Assembly (NCBI GenBank): GCA_025964775.1
Contig: JAOPYE010000026.1
Coordinates: 124,001-188,000, forward strand
From: Marmoricola sp.
Lineage (GTDB): Bacteria; Actinomycetota; Actinomycetes; Propionibacteriales; Nocardioidaceae
DNA length: 64,000 nucleotides
Reading direction: 5' to 3'
Notes under the pieces: generated by a model
The model's input: the letters and a program-made list of their open reading frames with translations, nothing else
What the model was told of the DNA's origin: nothing
The model's database searches: none
Shown: positions 49,876-58,304 of the stretch, one piece after another
How the letters are laid out: every line of letters starts with the position of its first letter
Numbering within the stretch: the stretch's first letter is position 1
Position numbers and translations under genes: made by a program

Positions 49876-51060
49876 TCAGACCACGTCGACCAGGCGCGAG
49901 TGCAGGGCTCGTGAGGGCGGCAGGTAGGCCTGCGCCACCTCGCCGAGACCCTGGACGACCACGCCTCGGTCCTCCGCCGACAGGTAGAGTGATTCGCCGC
50001 GGCGCAGCGTGACCTTGTCGCCGACGTCGGTGGACACGACGACCTCGCCGCCGGTGCAGATCAGGACGCTGCCGTTCGCGCGGACCAGGCCGATGCCCTC
50101 GGGGGCGGCCGTCGAGATCTGCGTGACGGCGAGCGCGAACTCGACGTGCGCCGGGGAGAACACCTCGGTGTCGGCGACGAAGTCCGGCGTGACCCGGGCG
50201 ACCCGCGCCTGTCCGTGGTCGAGACAGGCGACCAGGCCCGCACTGTCGATGTGCTTGGTGGTCAGGCCGGCACGGAGCACGTTGTCCGAGGTCGCCATCA
50301 CCTCCAGGCACAGGCCGCGCAGGTGCGCGTGCATGACGCCCGTCTCGAGGTACGCCGCTTCACCGGGCTGCAGGGTCATCCGGTTGAGCATCAGCGAGAT
50401 CACCACGCCGATGTCGTCGGGGTGGAACTCGGCGATCTCCACGACGGTGGCATAGGCACGCTTGACGTCCATCCCGAGCTCACCCAGGGCGCGGCAGGCA
50501 TCGACGACCTGGCGTACCTGGTCGCTGCCGATGTCCTCGCCGAGGAGGTACTCGACGCGACGAACGATGCCGGCGAAGCCCGGATCGGCGCGCAGGTCAT
50601 CGGCGAGGCGGTGGGAGAGCGGAGTGTCGAGCGGACCCAGGACCCGCAGGATCTCGGCGGTGGGGCGGAACCCGATCAGGCTGTCGAAGGTGCTGAGCGC
50701 GTAGACCATCTCGGGCTTGTGGTTGCGGTCCTTGTAGACCCGGTCCCGGGCATCGAGCGGTACGCCGGCAGCATCCTCGCGGTCGAATCCCGCCTCGGCG
50801 AGCGACCGCGACGGATGCACCTGCAGGGAGAGCGGCCGGTCTGCGGCCAGCAGCTTGACCATGAACGGAAGATCGCCGGCGATCTCGGTCAGCGGCCGCT
50901 CGGTGCCGTCGTCATCCAGGGCCATCGACGGACTCAGCGGATGGGTTCCGATCCACACCTCGGCGACCGGACCCGAACCCTGCGCGTCGCCGAGGAACTG
51001 CGGGATGGCGTCCGGCGATCCCCAGTCGTAGTTCTTGACGCCGTTGCGCAGCCGATGCAT
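49876..51060 (-). CDS. manA: Mannose-6-phosphate isomerase, class I
   Basis: A 394-residue type I phosphomannose isomerase. Zinc-binding and catalytic marks include AEVWIGTHPLSPS, PLSLQVHPSRSLAEAGFDRE, DRNHKPEMVYAL and GVMHAHLRGLCLEVMATSDNVLRAGLT. It links fructose-6-phosphate to mannose metabolism and supplies GDP-mannose for glycans. ATG 51060 has TAGGCT 6 nt upstream (51067-51072), a leaderless arrangement. It ends in a repeat cluster at 49758-49875, one base before its stop codon's complement. Confidence 0.95.
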   Translation of the reverse strand: MHRLRNGVKNYDWGSPDAIPQFLGDAQGSGPVAEVWIGTHPLSPSMALDDDGTERPLTEIAGDLPFMVKLLAADRPLSLQVHPSRSLAEAGFDREDAAGVPLDARDRVYKDRNHKPEMVYALSTFDSLIGFRPTAEILRVLGPLDTPLSHRLADDLRADPGFAGIVRRVEYLLGEDIGSDQVRQVVDACRALGELGMDVKRAYATVVEIAEFHPDDIGVVISLMLNRMTLQPGEAAYLETGVMHAHLRGLCLEVMATSDNVLRAGLTTKHIDSAGLVACLDHGQARVARVTPDFVADTEVFSPAHVEFALAVTQISTAAPEGIGLVRANGSVLICTGGEVVVSTDVGDKVTLRRGESLYLSAEDRGVVVQGLGEVAQAYLPPSRALHSRLVDVV

Positions 51061-51071
51061 GCACGCAGCCT

Positions 51072-51126
51072 AGATGAGTGAGTCCGAGGGGTGTGCTCAG
51101 CGCGCTCCCCTTGGACTCGGTCATCT
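51072..51126. terminator. Long hairpin between ygfZ-like gene and manA
   Basis: Arms AGATGA-gt-GAGTCCGAGGGG (51072-51091) and CCCCTTGGACTC-gg-TCATCT (51107-51126) pair with one G-T pair and small internal loops around a 15-nt loop. It may end transcription of the upstream folate-binding protein gene; its left end coincides with the manA -10. Confidence 0.7.
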
Positions 51127-51152
51127 GAACAGGGTCCCGCGGGTTCTGCTGA

Positions 51153-52097
51153 TCAGCCCAGGCGTGGTCGCACGTGCAGCCCGACCTCGGGCTCCACCAG
51201 GATCTCCTGGCCCACCGCGATCCCGTCGGCTTGGAGCGTGGCGTCGATGGGGACGGCCCTCTTGACCAGGCCCAGCGCGATCGGGCCGAGCTCGTGGTGC
51301 CGTGCCGAGGAGCCGACGAAACCGATCTCACGGTCACCGTGCACCAGCGGGGTGCCCTGGGCGGGGAGCCGGTTGTCCGAGCCGTCGAGGTGCAGCAGCG
51401 TGAGCCTGCGCGGAGGCCGGCCCAGGGTGTGCACCCGTGCGACGGTCTCCTGACCGCGGTAGCAGCCCTTGTCGAGGTGCACGGCCGGACCGATCCAGCC
51501 GACCTCGTTCGGGATCGTGCGGTGATCGGTGTCCTGGCCCAGGCGCGGCTCACCGCGGGCGATGCGGAGCGCCTCGTAGGCCCACATGCCGGCTGCCGGT
51601 CCGGCGGCCTCGGCGTACGCGGTCAGGTCGGCGCGCGGGACCAGGTCGAACTTGCCGCCCGAACCCGGTCGCCAGGCAACGGCCAGCTCGTCGGTGACGT
51701 CGTCGACCTCGACGCGCATCATGAAGCGCATCCGGTCCAGCCACTCGACCAGCCCGGTGGCCTCGCCCGGCTCGACGTGGGCGATGAACGCCTCGCCGTC
51801 ATCGACGCCGTACAGGGCGTGCTCGACGTGGCCCTGGGGCGAGAGGATCAGTGCGATCGTCGGCTGTCCGGGCGCCAGGTCGGTGAGGTGCTGGGTGGTC
51901 AGCGAGTGCAACCAGGCAAGCCGGTCCGGTCCCGAGATCCGCACCACGCCACGGTGGGACAGATCGACGAAGCCGTCCCCGGCCACGAGCACCCGCTGCT
52001 CGCCGTGGAACGACCCGTAGTGGGCGGCCACGGGCGCGTCGAGGCCGTTCCCGGCAACGGCGCCGGGCAGGCCGAGGAGCGGACTGGTCATGCTCAT
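51153..52097 (-). CDS. YgfZ/GcvT domain folate-binding protein
   Basis: A 314-residue GcvT-like protein of the YgfZ/IBA57 type. The signature HLDKGCYRGQETVARVHTLG includes the KGCYxGQE motif with the conserved Cys that defines YgfZ proteins. The N-terminal part (SHRGVVRISGPDRLAWLHSLTTQHL) is the folate-binding fold. These proteins assist Fe-S cluster enzymes in a folate-dependent way. The ATG at 52097 has a second ATG two codons later; either could be used. It lies upstream of manA, with a hairpin between. Confidence 0.92.
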   Translation of the reverse strand: MSMTSPLLGLPGAVAGNGLDAPVAAHYGSFHGEQRVLVAGDGFVDLSHRGVVRISGPDRLAWLHSLTTQHLTDLAPGQPTIALILSPQGHVEHALYGVDDGEAFIAHVEPGEATGLVEWLDRMRFMMRVEVDDVTDELAVAWRPGSGGKFDLVPRADLTAYAEAAGPAAGMWAYEALRIARGEPRLGQDTDHRTIPNEVGWIGPAVHLDKGCYRGQETVARVHTLGRPPRRLTLLHLDGSDNRLPAQGTPLVHGDREIGFVGSSARHHELGPIALGLVKRAVPIDATLQADGIAVGQEILVEPEVGLHVRPRLG

Positions 52098-52152
52098 CCC
52101 AACAGTCTGCCCTGCTGCGCCATTCCGGGGGCGCGCGGGCGCACGACTCCGA

Positions 52153-52181
52153 CCTGCCGACGGCTCAGCGCCGCCGGCAGG
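52153..52181. terminator. Possible terminator after the PKD protein gene
   Basis: CCTGCCG (52153-52159) pairs with CGGCAGG (52175-52181), with a weaker GGC/GCC inside. It lies just past the stop of the minus-strand PKD-domain gene. Weak and uncertain. Confidence 0.4.
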
Positions 52182-52199
52182 CCGGGATCGCGGTGCCTG

Positions 52200-54251
52200 C
52201 TACTTCTTGTTCAGGCTGAACTGTGCCGAGGTCGAGGCTCCCAGGTACTTGCCGGGATCCCCTGTCCAGGACGCGGTCAGCGAGTAGAAGCCCGGCTTCT
52301 GGTTCAGCACGAGCTGCTTGGTCGCCACACCACTGGTGTTGGTCGTCGCCGTGGTCGTCTGGCTGCCCAGCACGAACGTGACCACGTAGCCGCCCAGCGG
52401 GCGACCGAGCGCGTCGAGGACCGTGGCGGACAGGGTCGTCGACTTGTTCGGTGCTCCGCTGAGACCACCGGTGTAGGTGATCTTGCTGGCCATCGCCGAG
52501 ACCACGAACGGCTGGTTCCCGGTTCCCGACGGGTCGTACAGGCCCGTGGACCCGGCGTACGACGCGGAGACGGAGTGGTTGCCGGCCGTCTTCGTGACCA
52601 CCGAGCTCAGGCTGGCGTGCCCGGCCGCATTGGTCATCGCCGTACCGACCGGAGAACCATCGATGGAGAACACCACCGGCGCGTTGTTCACCGGCGAGCC
52701 GAACTCGTCGACCAGGTCAGCCGTCAGGGTGCTGGTGCTGCTGAAGTCCCCTGCCTGCGGGCCCGTGTAGGCCAGCGTGGTGGCGTGGGTGCGGACGTGC
52801 ACCGTGAACGACCCCAGCGTGCAGCCGCCGTCCTTGTCGCACACGTTGACGGTGGCGATCCGGTCTCCGGCAGTCGCCCACGAGTGCGTCGCGGTCGGGC
52901 CGCCGTTGGTGATCGAGTCCCCGTCGCCGAAGTTCCAGTCGTAGGTCAGGGTCGACTGGTCAGCCGAACCCGGATCGACGGCCTGGGCCTGCAGCGTGAG
53001 CGGCCTGCCCCAGGCCACGGTCACCGGCGCCCCCGGAATCACCGTCACGTGCGGGGGAACGTTCGCGACGTGGACCGTGAAGTCCTGGGTGTCGGTGAGG
53101 CCTGTGCTGTCGGTCACGACGACCTGTCCGGTGTAGTCGCCGTTGTCGGCGTACTTGTGCGTCGGAGACGCGGTGTGGCCCGGACTGCTTCCGTCACCGA
53201 AGTCCCAGCTGTACGTCGCGCCGGCTGCGCACGGCCCGGTCGCACTGGTCGAGAACTGGATCGCAGTGCCTTCGACCCCGTCGGGGGCGGAGACCGGACC
53301 GAGCGTCGGCGCGATGTTGTTGGCCTGGATCGCGCCCATGTCCACCGAACCACCCGGGCCCGACATGGTGATGGGCATGTCCGTCGTCGCGACCGGGATG
53401 TTGCCGGTGTAGAACGCCTGGTGGAATCCCGGCGTGACCGTGATCGGGTTCGGCAGGATCGCACCGACCTCGAGCTGGACGCTGCTCACGATGTGCAGGC
53501 CGGGCGTCGAGCTGAAGTCGCCGAGCGCGTAGGTGAGGTCGTCACCCGTGCCGGTGCGGCAGTCCACCAGCATCGGGTCGACCAGCGGGTCCTCGCCCAG
53601 TGACAGGTTGCTGGTGCCGAGGGTCTGACCGCCGGAAGACGCCGTGCGCAGGGTCTGCAGCTCGGCCGGGGTCACGGTCACGTCGGCGACCATCTTCCCG
53701 TCGAGGTACGGAGCACCGACCGCGAAGATCGACGGATCGACGATGCCGACACTGTTGCTCTCCAGGTGGCAGGTGTAGTTCGGGCCGCCTGCGAGCAGGT
53801 CGCACGTGCCGGTGGCGGTCAGGCTGTCAGGACCGAAGCCGAAGCTCAGCACGCCGAAGACCGAGCCCGTGTCGATGCCGACCGATCCGCTCACCGAGTA
53901 GGTGATGCTCATCTGTCCGGGAAGCGTCCGGCTGTAGGTGTCGGTCGGATCGAGGTGGCGTCCTTGGCGCACGTTGTCGTGGTTCCAGCTGACGCCGACG
54001 GCGGCGGACTGGTCCCAGGTCATCGAGGCGCTGGCGGTGACCGAGCCCGACAGGGCACCGCTGCTGGCACTTGCGGTCTCACTACCCAGGGACGCCGCCC
54101 CGTGCAGGGCGACGGGGACGGCGCCGGAGTCGGCGAAGGCGGGTGCCGCTGACATCGCGACGAGCCCGCTGAACGAAAGCGCGAGCACGGCCATCAGGCC
54201 GGTCACGCGTCGACGGCCGGAGCCGCCGGTGAAGAGACGTGCAGGATTCAT
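52200..54251 (-). CDS. Secreted PKD-domain and Ig-like repeat protein
   Basis: A 683-residue exported protein. A signal peptide (VTGLMAVLALSFSGLVAMSAAPAFA) is followed by a beta-rich N-terminal region (about 45-300) of unknown type, two PKD domains with YSWDFGDGSSPGH and YDWNFGDGDSITN signatures (about residues 330-500), and two bacterial Ig-like domains (SSTSTLTADLVDEFGSPV and NKSTTLSATVLDALGRPL). There is no LPXTG or transmembrane tail, so it is released or held by its own interactions. Function is probably adhesion or display; nothing enzymatic is visible. Confidence 0.85.
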   Translation of the reverse strand: MNPARLFTGGSGRRRVTGLMAVLALSFSGLVAMSAAPAFADSGAVPVALHGAASLGSETASASSGALSGSVTASASMTWDQSAAVGVSWNHDNVRQGRHLDPTDTYSRTLPGQMSITYSVSGSVGIDTGSVFGVLSFGFGPDSLTATGTCDLLAGGPNYTCHLESNSVGIVDPSIFAVGAPYLDGKMVADVTVTPAELQTLRTASSGGQTLGTSNLSLGEDPLVDPMLVDCRTGTGDDLTYALGDFSSTPGLHIVSSVQLEVGAILPNPITVTPGFHQAFYTGNIPVATTDMPITMSGPGGSVDMGAIQANNIAPTLGPVSAPDGVEGTAIQFSTSATGPCAAGATYSWDFGDGSSPGHTASPTHKYADNGDYTGQVVVTDSTGLTDTQDFTVHVANVPPHVTVIPGAPVTVAWGRPLTLQAQAVDPGSADQSTLTYDWNFGDGDSITNGGPTATHSWATAGDRIATVNVCDKDGGCTLGSFTVHVRTHATTLAYTGPQAGDFSSTSTLTADLVDEFGSPVNNAPVVFSIDGSPVGTAMTNAAGHASLSSVVTKTAGNHSVSASYAGSTGLYDPSGTGNQPFVVSAMASKITYTGGLSGAPNKSTTLSATVLDALGRPLGGYVVTFVLGSQTTTATTNTSGVATKQLVLNQKPGFYSLTASWTGDPGKYLGASTSAQFSLNKK

Positions 54252-54400
54252 GTTGTCGACCTCCCAGAGGGCAGGCCGAACAGGACCGCGCGGCCTGCGA
54301 ATGTGTGCATAACTCTCCCGAGGACCCAGACCGCGAATAAATACACGAGATCACCGGAAAGGGTTCCGAAAACACACAACGCCCGTATCGACCGTTATCG

Positions 54401-54422
54401 CCATAGCCCGTTCGGGCCATGG
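54401..54422. terminator. Hairpin after the fur-type gene
   Basis: CCAT-a-GCCC and GGGC-c-ATGG pair around GTTC, 14 bp beyond the stop of the minus-strand Fur-family gene. Likely a transcription terminator without a T-tract. The rest of the gap to 54252 is AT-richer and probably holds the promoter of the PKD gene; I see no regulator site there. Confidence 0.55.
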
Positions 54423-54435
54423 AGAGCATCGAGCG

Positions 54436-54852
54436 TCAGTGGTCGGCCGCGGCGCAGGAAGCGCAGAGCCCGAAGACCGAGAGGTGTCCGTAGTCCGGCA
54501 CGAAACCGTGCTCGGCGGCCAAGGGGCCGAGCGCGCCCTCCATGCTGGCTCGCCCGACGCTGATCGTCCTGTGGCAGCCGCGGCAGACCAGGTGAGAGTG
54601 CTCGTGGCCGGCCGAGTGGTACGTCGGCGCCCGATCCGTCAGGTGCGCGTGCCGGATCAGGCCGAGCTCGTCGAGCAGCTCGAGGGTCCGGTAGACGGTG
54701 GAGAGGTTGATCGCCTCCGAGTGCCTGCGCACCTCGGCATACACCTCGTCGGGTGTGGCGTGGCCGAGCGTCTCGACCGCAGCCAGAACGAGCTCGCGTT
54801 GCGGGGTCAGCCGATGCCCGCTCGCCCTGAGTCGTTCCTGCCAGTCGCTCAC
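54436..54852 (-). CDS. Fur-family metalloregulator (Fur/Zur type)
   Basis: A 138-residue Fur-family repressor. Winged-helix region: GHRLTPQRELVLAAVETLGHATPDEVYAEVRRHSEAINLSTVYRTLELLDELGLI (only key parts named). Metal-binding marks are HEHSHLVC, CRGC and the C-terminal CASC, i.e. the structural zinc with two CxxC pairs. Iron versus zinc sensing cannot be decided by eye. GTG 54852 overlaps the nitrobindin-like gene stop (GTGA). No obvious Fur box was seen near this gene. Confidence 0.92.
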   Translation of the reverse strand: MSDWQERLRASGHRLTPQRELVLAAVETLGHATPDEVYAEVRRHSEAINLSTVYRTLELLDELGLIRHAHLTDRAPTYHSAGHEHSHLVCRGCHRTISVGRASMEGALGPLAAEHGFVPDYGHLSVFGLCASCAAADH

Positions 54853-55349
54853 TGCCGGGTCAGCCGCGCGTGCGTGTGCGGTTGCAGCTCCTTGCCCAGC
54901 GCAGCCATGTCGTAGGCGTAGAGCAGATCGCCCTCCACGTAGCCGTAGAGCCGTTTGCCCGCGGTGTACTCCTTGGCTGTCGCCGTGCGTGCGACCGCGT
55001 CGGTGACGATCTCGAAGCGCGGCTGGTCGGGGTGGATCTCACCGTGCCACACCTCGACGAAACCGAGGTTGTGCGCCATCACGACTTCCAAGGTGCCGTC
55101 CGGCTGCGGCCGGATGAACCCGGTCTCCTGGGCTGCCTCGCGGACGTGCTCGCCGTCGCTGCCGATGATCCAGGACCGGCTCATCAGGTGGATGAACGGG
55201 CGGCCGTCCTGCTGGAAGAGGATCTCCTGGCCGAACTGGAAGCTGTCGATGCCTTCGTACTCACCGTGGCCGTTGCCGGCCCAGGTGCCCAGGATCCACG
55301 CGAGCCTGGCGCAGTTCGGGTGGATGTTCTCGGGGATCTCGAACGGCAC
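54849..55349 (-). CDS. Nitrobindin-like FABP-fold protein
   Basis: A 166-residue beta-barrel protein of the nitrobindin/THAP4 C-terminal type (DUF1794). The signature WILGTWAGNGHGEYEGID near residue 16 resembles GxWxGxGxGxYP, and HNLGFVEVWHGEI and ATAKEYTAGKRLYGYVEGDLLYAYD are the family's distal strands. Nitrobindins hold ferric haem and react with peroxynitrite; the proximal His is near the C-terminus (HTHARLTRQ region). GTG 55349 has GGAGAAG upstream, inside the 38-aa gene's end. It is co-transcribed with the Fur-family gene. Confidence 0.88.
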   Translation of the reverse strand: MPFEIPENIHPNCARLAWILGTWAGNGHGEYEGIDSFQFGQEILFQQDGRPFIHLMSRSWIIGSDGEHVREAAQETGFIRPQPDGTLEVVMAHNLGFVEVWHGEIHPDQPRFEIVTDAVARTATAKEYTAGKRLYGYVEGDLLYAYDMAALGKELQPHTHARLTRQ

Positions 55350-55351
55350 GG

Positions 55352-55468
55352 TCAGTCTTCTCCGGTTCGGCGGTCGGACACGGTCAGCAGGTAGCGGGCC
55401 GCGGCGAGGGCCCCCACGCCGACGCCGAGCAGGACGCCGGCCATCACCACCACGAAGAAGGCTTCCAC
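55352..55468 (-). CDS. Small single-pass membrane protein, 38 aa
   Basis: A short open frame, VEAFFVVVMAGVLLGVGVG followed by ALAAARYLLTVSDRRTGED. One helix of about 22 hydrophobic residues is followed by a charged tail, typical of small membrane proteins. TATGCT lies 6 nt before GTG 55468 (55475-55480), so it would be leaderless, and the next gene's ribosome site (GGAGAAG) sits at its 3' end, only 3 nt before the nitrobindin start. It is conserved-looking but not in any named family I know. Confidence 0.62.
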   Translation of the reverse strand: MEAFFVVVMAGVLLGVGVGALAAARYLLTVSDRRTGED

Positions 55469-55474
55469 GTGGCA

Positions 55475-55505
55475 AGCATAGGGCGGGCCGGGCGCCGGTT
55501 AGGCT
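55475..55505. promoter_or_regulatory. Back-to-back leaderless promoters
   Basis: On the minus strand TATGCT (55475-55480) serves the 38-aa gene; on the plus strand TAGGCT (55500-55505) serves the DsrE-like gene at 55512. Both place the start codon 6 nt downstream. Only 19 bp separate the two elements. Confidence 0.6.
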
Positions 55506-55511
55506 CGACGC

Positions 55512-55871
55512 ATGCGCAGTCTGGTGATCACGTGTACGGCGGGTACCGACGAACCCGAGCGCTGCAACCAGGCATTCACCGTGGCCTCGGCAGCCCTCGC
55601 GTCAGGCGCCAAGGTGTCGCTCTGGCTCAGCGGGGAGGCCGCCTGGCTCGGCGTACCGGGACGGGCCGAGCAGTTCGAGCTGCCGCTCGCCGGGTCGCTG
55701 TCGGAGGCGCGCGACCTCGTGCTCGAGCTGGGTGAGCTGTTCGTCTGCGCGCAGTGCGCGGCGCGACGCGGCCTGGTCGCCGACGACCTCGTCCCGGGAG
55801 CACGGATCGCGGGCGCAACGGCGTTCACCGAGTCGATCCTCGCCGACGACGTGCAGACGCTCGTCTACTGA
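55512..55871 (+). CDS. DsrE/DsrF-like family protein
   Basis: A 119-residue protein with the DsrE/F fold: LVITCTAGTDEPERCNQAFTVASAALASGAKVSLWL and a cysteine-bearing LFVCAQCAARRG segment near residue 76. The CAQC pair may hold a persulfide or redox role, as in the sulfur-relay proteins TusD and DsrE, though many members have unknown functions. ATG 55512 has TAGGCT 6 nt upstream. It is near sulfur genes (cysDN 6 kb away, cysA operon 7 kb away) but in its own transcription unit. Confidence 0.85.
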   Translation: MRSLVITCTAGTDEPERCNQAFTVASAALASGAKVSLWLSGEAAWLGVPGRAEQFELPLAGSLSEARDLVLELGELFVCAQCAARRGLVADDLVPGARIAGATAFTESILADDVQTLVY

Positions 55872-55876
55872 CGCGA

Positions 55877-56698
55877 TCAGGAAAGCCCGAGCAGCACCCG
55901 AGCCTCGGGTCCTGACATCGGGGTCCGCTGGGCCAGCCGCCCCATCTCCACCGCCCGTTCGACCAGCTGGTCGTTGCGCTCGACCGGAACGCCGCGCGCC
56001 AGCGTGAGCACGTCCTCCATGCCGACGCGCAGGTGCCCGCCCTTGCTCAGACTCGCGAGACCGACGGCCAGGGTGCTGCGGCCGATCCCGGTCGCAGACC
56101 AGCTCGTCGTCACGTCGGGCAGGGCTGCCACCGCAGCCACCAAGGCGTCGGCCGTGCCCGGCATCCCGCCCGGGACACCCATCACCAGGTCGACGTACAC
56201 CTTGCCGCCGTACGGCAGACCGAAGCGGTCCAGGAGCCGGTGCAGCGACGCGACCTGCCCCAGGTCGAACAGCTCGAACTCGGGCACGACGGCGCGCTCC
56301 TGGCTGAGCCGGTAGAGGTCACACACGAACGGCCACGGGTTCAGGAACACGTCGTCGCCGAAGTTGGTCGTCCCCATCGTCAGGCTGCACGCGTCGGGCT
56401 GGGCATCGAGTACGGCGAGGCGCTGGTCCAGCGGGTCGTGGACCGAGCCGCCGGTCGAGAGCTGGATGACCAGGCTCGTCGCTTCGCGCAGTGCTGTCAC
56501 CGTCTCCGCCAGCCGGGCAGGCTCGAGGGTCGGCCGGTGCTCCCCGTCGCGGATGTGCACGTGGATCATCGCGGCACCGGCTGCCTCGCACGCGACCGCT
56601 GTGGCCACCAGCTCGTCGGTGGTCGTAGGCAGTTGGGGGCAGTCGGCCTTGCTCGTCTCGGCCCCCGTCGGGGCCACCGTGATCAACAGATCTCCCAT
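55877..56698 (-). CDS. BKACE family beta-keto acid cleavage enzyme (DUF849)
   Basis: A 273-residue BKACE-family protein. Marks are LITVAPTGAETSK, AGAAMIHVHIRDGEHRPTLE, IVIQLSTGG-type VIQLSTGGSVHDPLDQRL, and GHLRVGMEDVLTLARG. These zinc enzymes react a beta-keto acid with acetyl-CoA, as in lysine fermentation (3-keto-5-aminohexanoate cleavage), with many substrate variants. The HVH zinc ligands are present in MIHVHIRD. ATG 56698 was chosen; upstream in-frame ATG at 56785 extends it without family support. Substrate unknown. Confidence 0.9.
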   Translation of the reverse strand: MGDLLITVAPTGAETSKADCPQLPTTTDELVATAVACEAAGAAMIHVHIRDGEHRPTLEPARLAETVTALREATSLVIQLSTGGSVHDPLDQRLAVLDAQPDACSLTMGTTNFGDDVFLNPWPFVCDLYRLSQERAVVPEFELFDLGQVASLHRLLDRFGLPYGGKVYVDLVMGVPGGMPGTADALVAAVAALPDVTTSWSATGIGRSTLAVGLASLSKGGHLRVGMEDVLTLARGVPVERNDQLVERAVEMGRLAQRTPMSGPEARVLLGLS

Positions 56699-56870
56699 GG
56701 ACGCACTCAACCACGAGCGTGATCCTTGCCTCTCTCCGAGGCCGTGACCTCGCCCGATCCCCGTGCGGACCGGGTCTGCGAACACGCCGGAAACGTCACC
56801 TTTGGACGGTCCGATCGTTTCTGTGCGTACCAGCGTGGTGGTACCGCACCGATCGAGACCTCCGCCCGTC

Positions 56871-56876
56871 TAGACT
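56871..56876 (+). promoter_or_regulatory. Probable -10 of the tyrosine kinase gene (TAGACT)
   Basis: TAGACT 41 bp before GTG 56918, leaving a leader with a weak AGAAAG ribosome site. No clear -35 was seen at the expected distance. Confidence 0.4.
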
Positions 56877-56917
56877 CCGGTCGTCGGGGGTACCAGCTTC
56901 GAACCAGAAAGTTCAGC

Positions 56918-58288
56918 GTGGATTTCAAGGAACTGTTGCGCATGGCGCAGCGCCGTTGGCTCACGATTGCGGTGTTCTTCGTTCTCGGGCTTGTCGGGGG
57001 CGCAGCGCTGACCTATTTCCAGACCCCGCAGTACGAGTCGACGGCACGCATCTTCATCGCCACCGACTCAGGGGCGAACGGCTCGACCACCGACGCCCTC
57101 ACCGCGAACTACTTGGCGCAACAGCAGGTGGCGTCCTTCTCGGACCTGGTGACCAGCCGTGAGCTGATGCAGCGCGTCATCGCCCGCCTGAACCTGCCTC
57201 TGACCCCGGCCCAACTCAGCGGCAAGATCAAATCGACCGTCGCAACAGGCACCGTGATCATCACGCTCACCGTCCGGGACACCTCGCCGACGCTCGCCCA
57301 GGAGATCGGCAAGGCCGAGTCGGACCTGTTCACCGCCTACATCGCCGAGCTGGAGACCTCTCCGGTCAAGGCGACGATCGTCGATCCCGCGTCGTACAGC
57401 GCGGTCCAGGTCAGCCCCAAGGTGGTGCTGAACATGATCATCGCGGCCGTCCTCGGACTGGTCCTCGGTCTGGCCATGGCGCTGCTTCGCGATCTGCTCG
57501 ACAACACCATCGGTTCCGCCAGCGACGTCGAGGACACGATCGACGCCCCGGTCCTCTCGAGCGTCGCCTATGACACCGATGTCCCCAAGCACCCGTTGCT
57601 GACCGAGGTGGGCAGCCACTCCACCCGGGTCGAGGCCTTCCGGCTGCTGCGCACCAACCTGCAGTTCCTGGACCTCGACACCCGGCCACGCGCGCTGGTG
57701 ATCACCAGCGCCGTGCCGAGCGAGGGCAAGACCTCGACGGCGACGAACCTGGCGATCGCGCTCGCACAGACCGGCCTGCGCGTCCTGCTCGTCGACGGCG
57801 ACCTGCGTCGCCCGAAGGTCGCCAGCGTCCTGGGCCTGGAACGCTCGGTCGGTCTGACCACCGTGCTCGTGGGTCGCAGCGAGCTCCAGGACAGCATCCA
57901 GAAGCACACCGACAGCGGCATCTACTTCCTGGCCAGTGGCCCGATCCCGCCGAACCCGACCGAGGTCCTGCAGTCGCGCGCGGCCCAGGAGCTGTTCGAC
58001 CGGGTGTCGCAGATGTTCGACATGGTGATCATCGACGGCCCACCGCTCCTTCCCGTGTCCGACGCGGCGATCATGGCGCGCGACGTGGACGGCGCGATCC
58101 TCGTGGTCCGGCACGGCAAGACCACCAAGGACCAGCTCAAGCAGGCTGCACTCCGGCTGGCCCAGGTCGACGCGAACCTGCTCGGAGTCATGGTGAACAT
58201 GACCCCGAAGCGCGGCGGCAAGGGCTCCGGCTACGGATACGGGTACGGCTACGCCTACGGCTACGGTCCGGACAAGCCCAAGTCGTGA
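56918..58288 (+). CDS. Polysaccharide biosynthesis tyrosine autokinase (Wzc/BY-kinase type)
   Basis: A 456-residue fusion of a Wzz chain-length domain and a BY-kinase. One helix (WLTIAVFFVLGLVGGAALTYF) and a second (VVLNMIIAAVLGLVLGLAMALL) flank the external loop. The kinase has Walker A VPSEGKTSTATNLAIAL, A' VLLVDGDLRRPKVAS and B MVIIDGPPLLP. The C-terminus ends in a Tyr-rich GYGYGYGYAYGYG, the autophosphorylation cluster. It controls exopolysaccharide polymerisation with the polymerase gene 16 bp downstream. GTG 56918 (VDFKELLRMAQR) was chosen; the longer frame upstream lacks homology. Confidence 0.92.
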   Translation: MDFKELLRMAQRRWLTIAVFFVLGLVGGAALTYFQTPQYESTARIFIATDSGANGSTTDALTANYLAQQQVASFSDLVTSRELMQRVIARLNLPLTPAQLSGKIKSTVATGTVIITLTVRDTSPTLAQEIGKAESDLFTAYIAELETSPVKATIVDPASYSAVQVSPKVVLNMIIAAVLGLVLGLAMALLRDLLDNTIGSASDVEDTIDAPVLSSVAYDTDVPKHPLLTEVGSHSTRVEAFRLLRTNLQFLDLDTRPRALVITSAVPSEGKTSTATNLAIALAQTGLRVLLVDGDLRRPKVASVLGLERSVGLTTVLVGRSELQDSIQKHTDSGIYFLASGPIPPNPTEVLQSRAAQELFDRVSQMFDMVIIDGPPLLPVSDAAIMARDVDGAILVVRHGKTTKDQLKQAALRLAQVDANLLGVMVNMTPKRGGKGSGYGYGYGYAYGYGPDKPKS

Positions 58289-58304
58289 CGATCGGGGTCC
58301 CGCG

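Noticed and set aside
51174..53603. An 809-codon plus-strand open frame
   Set aside because: Antisense to the YgfZ-like and PKD-domain genes. Its composition (Arg/Gly/Asp-rich, no hydrophobic pattern) is that of a shadow frame.
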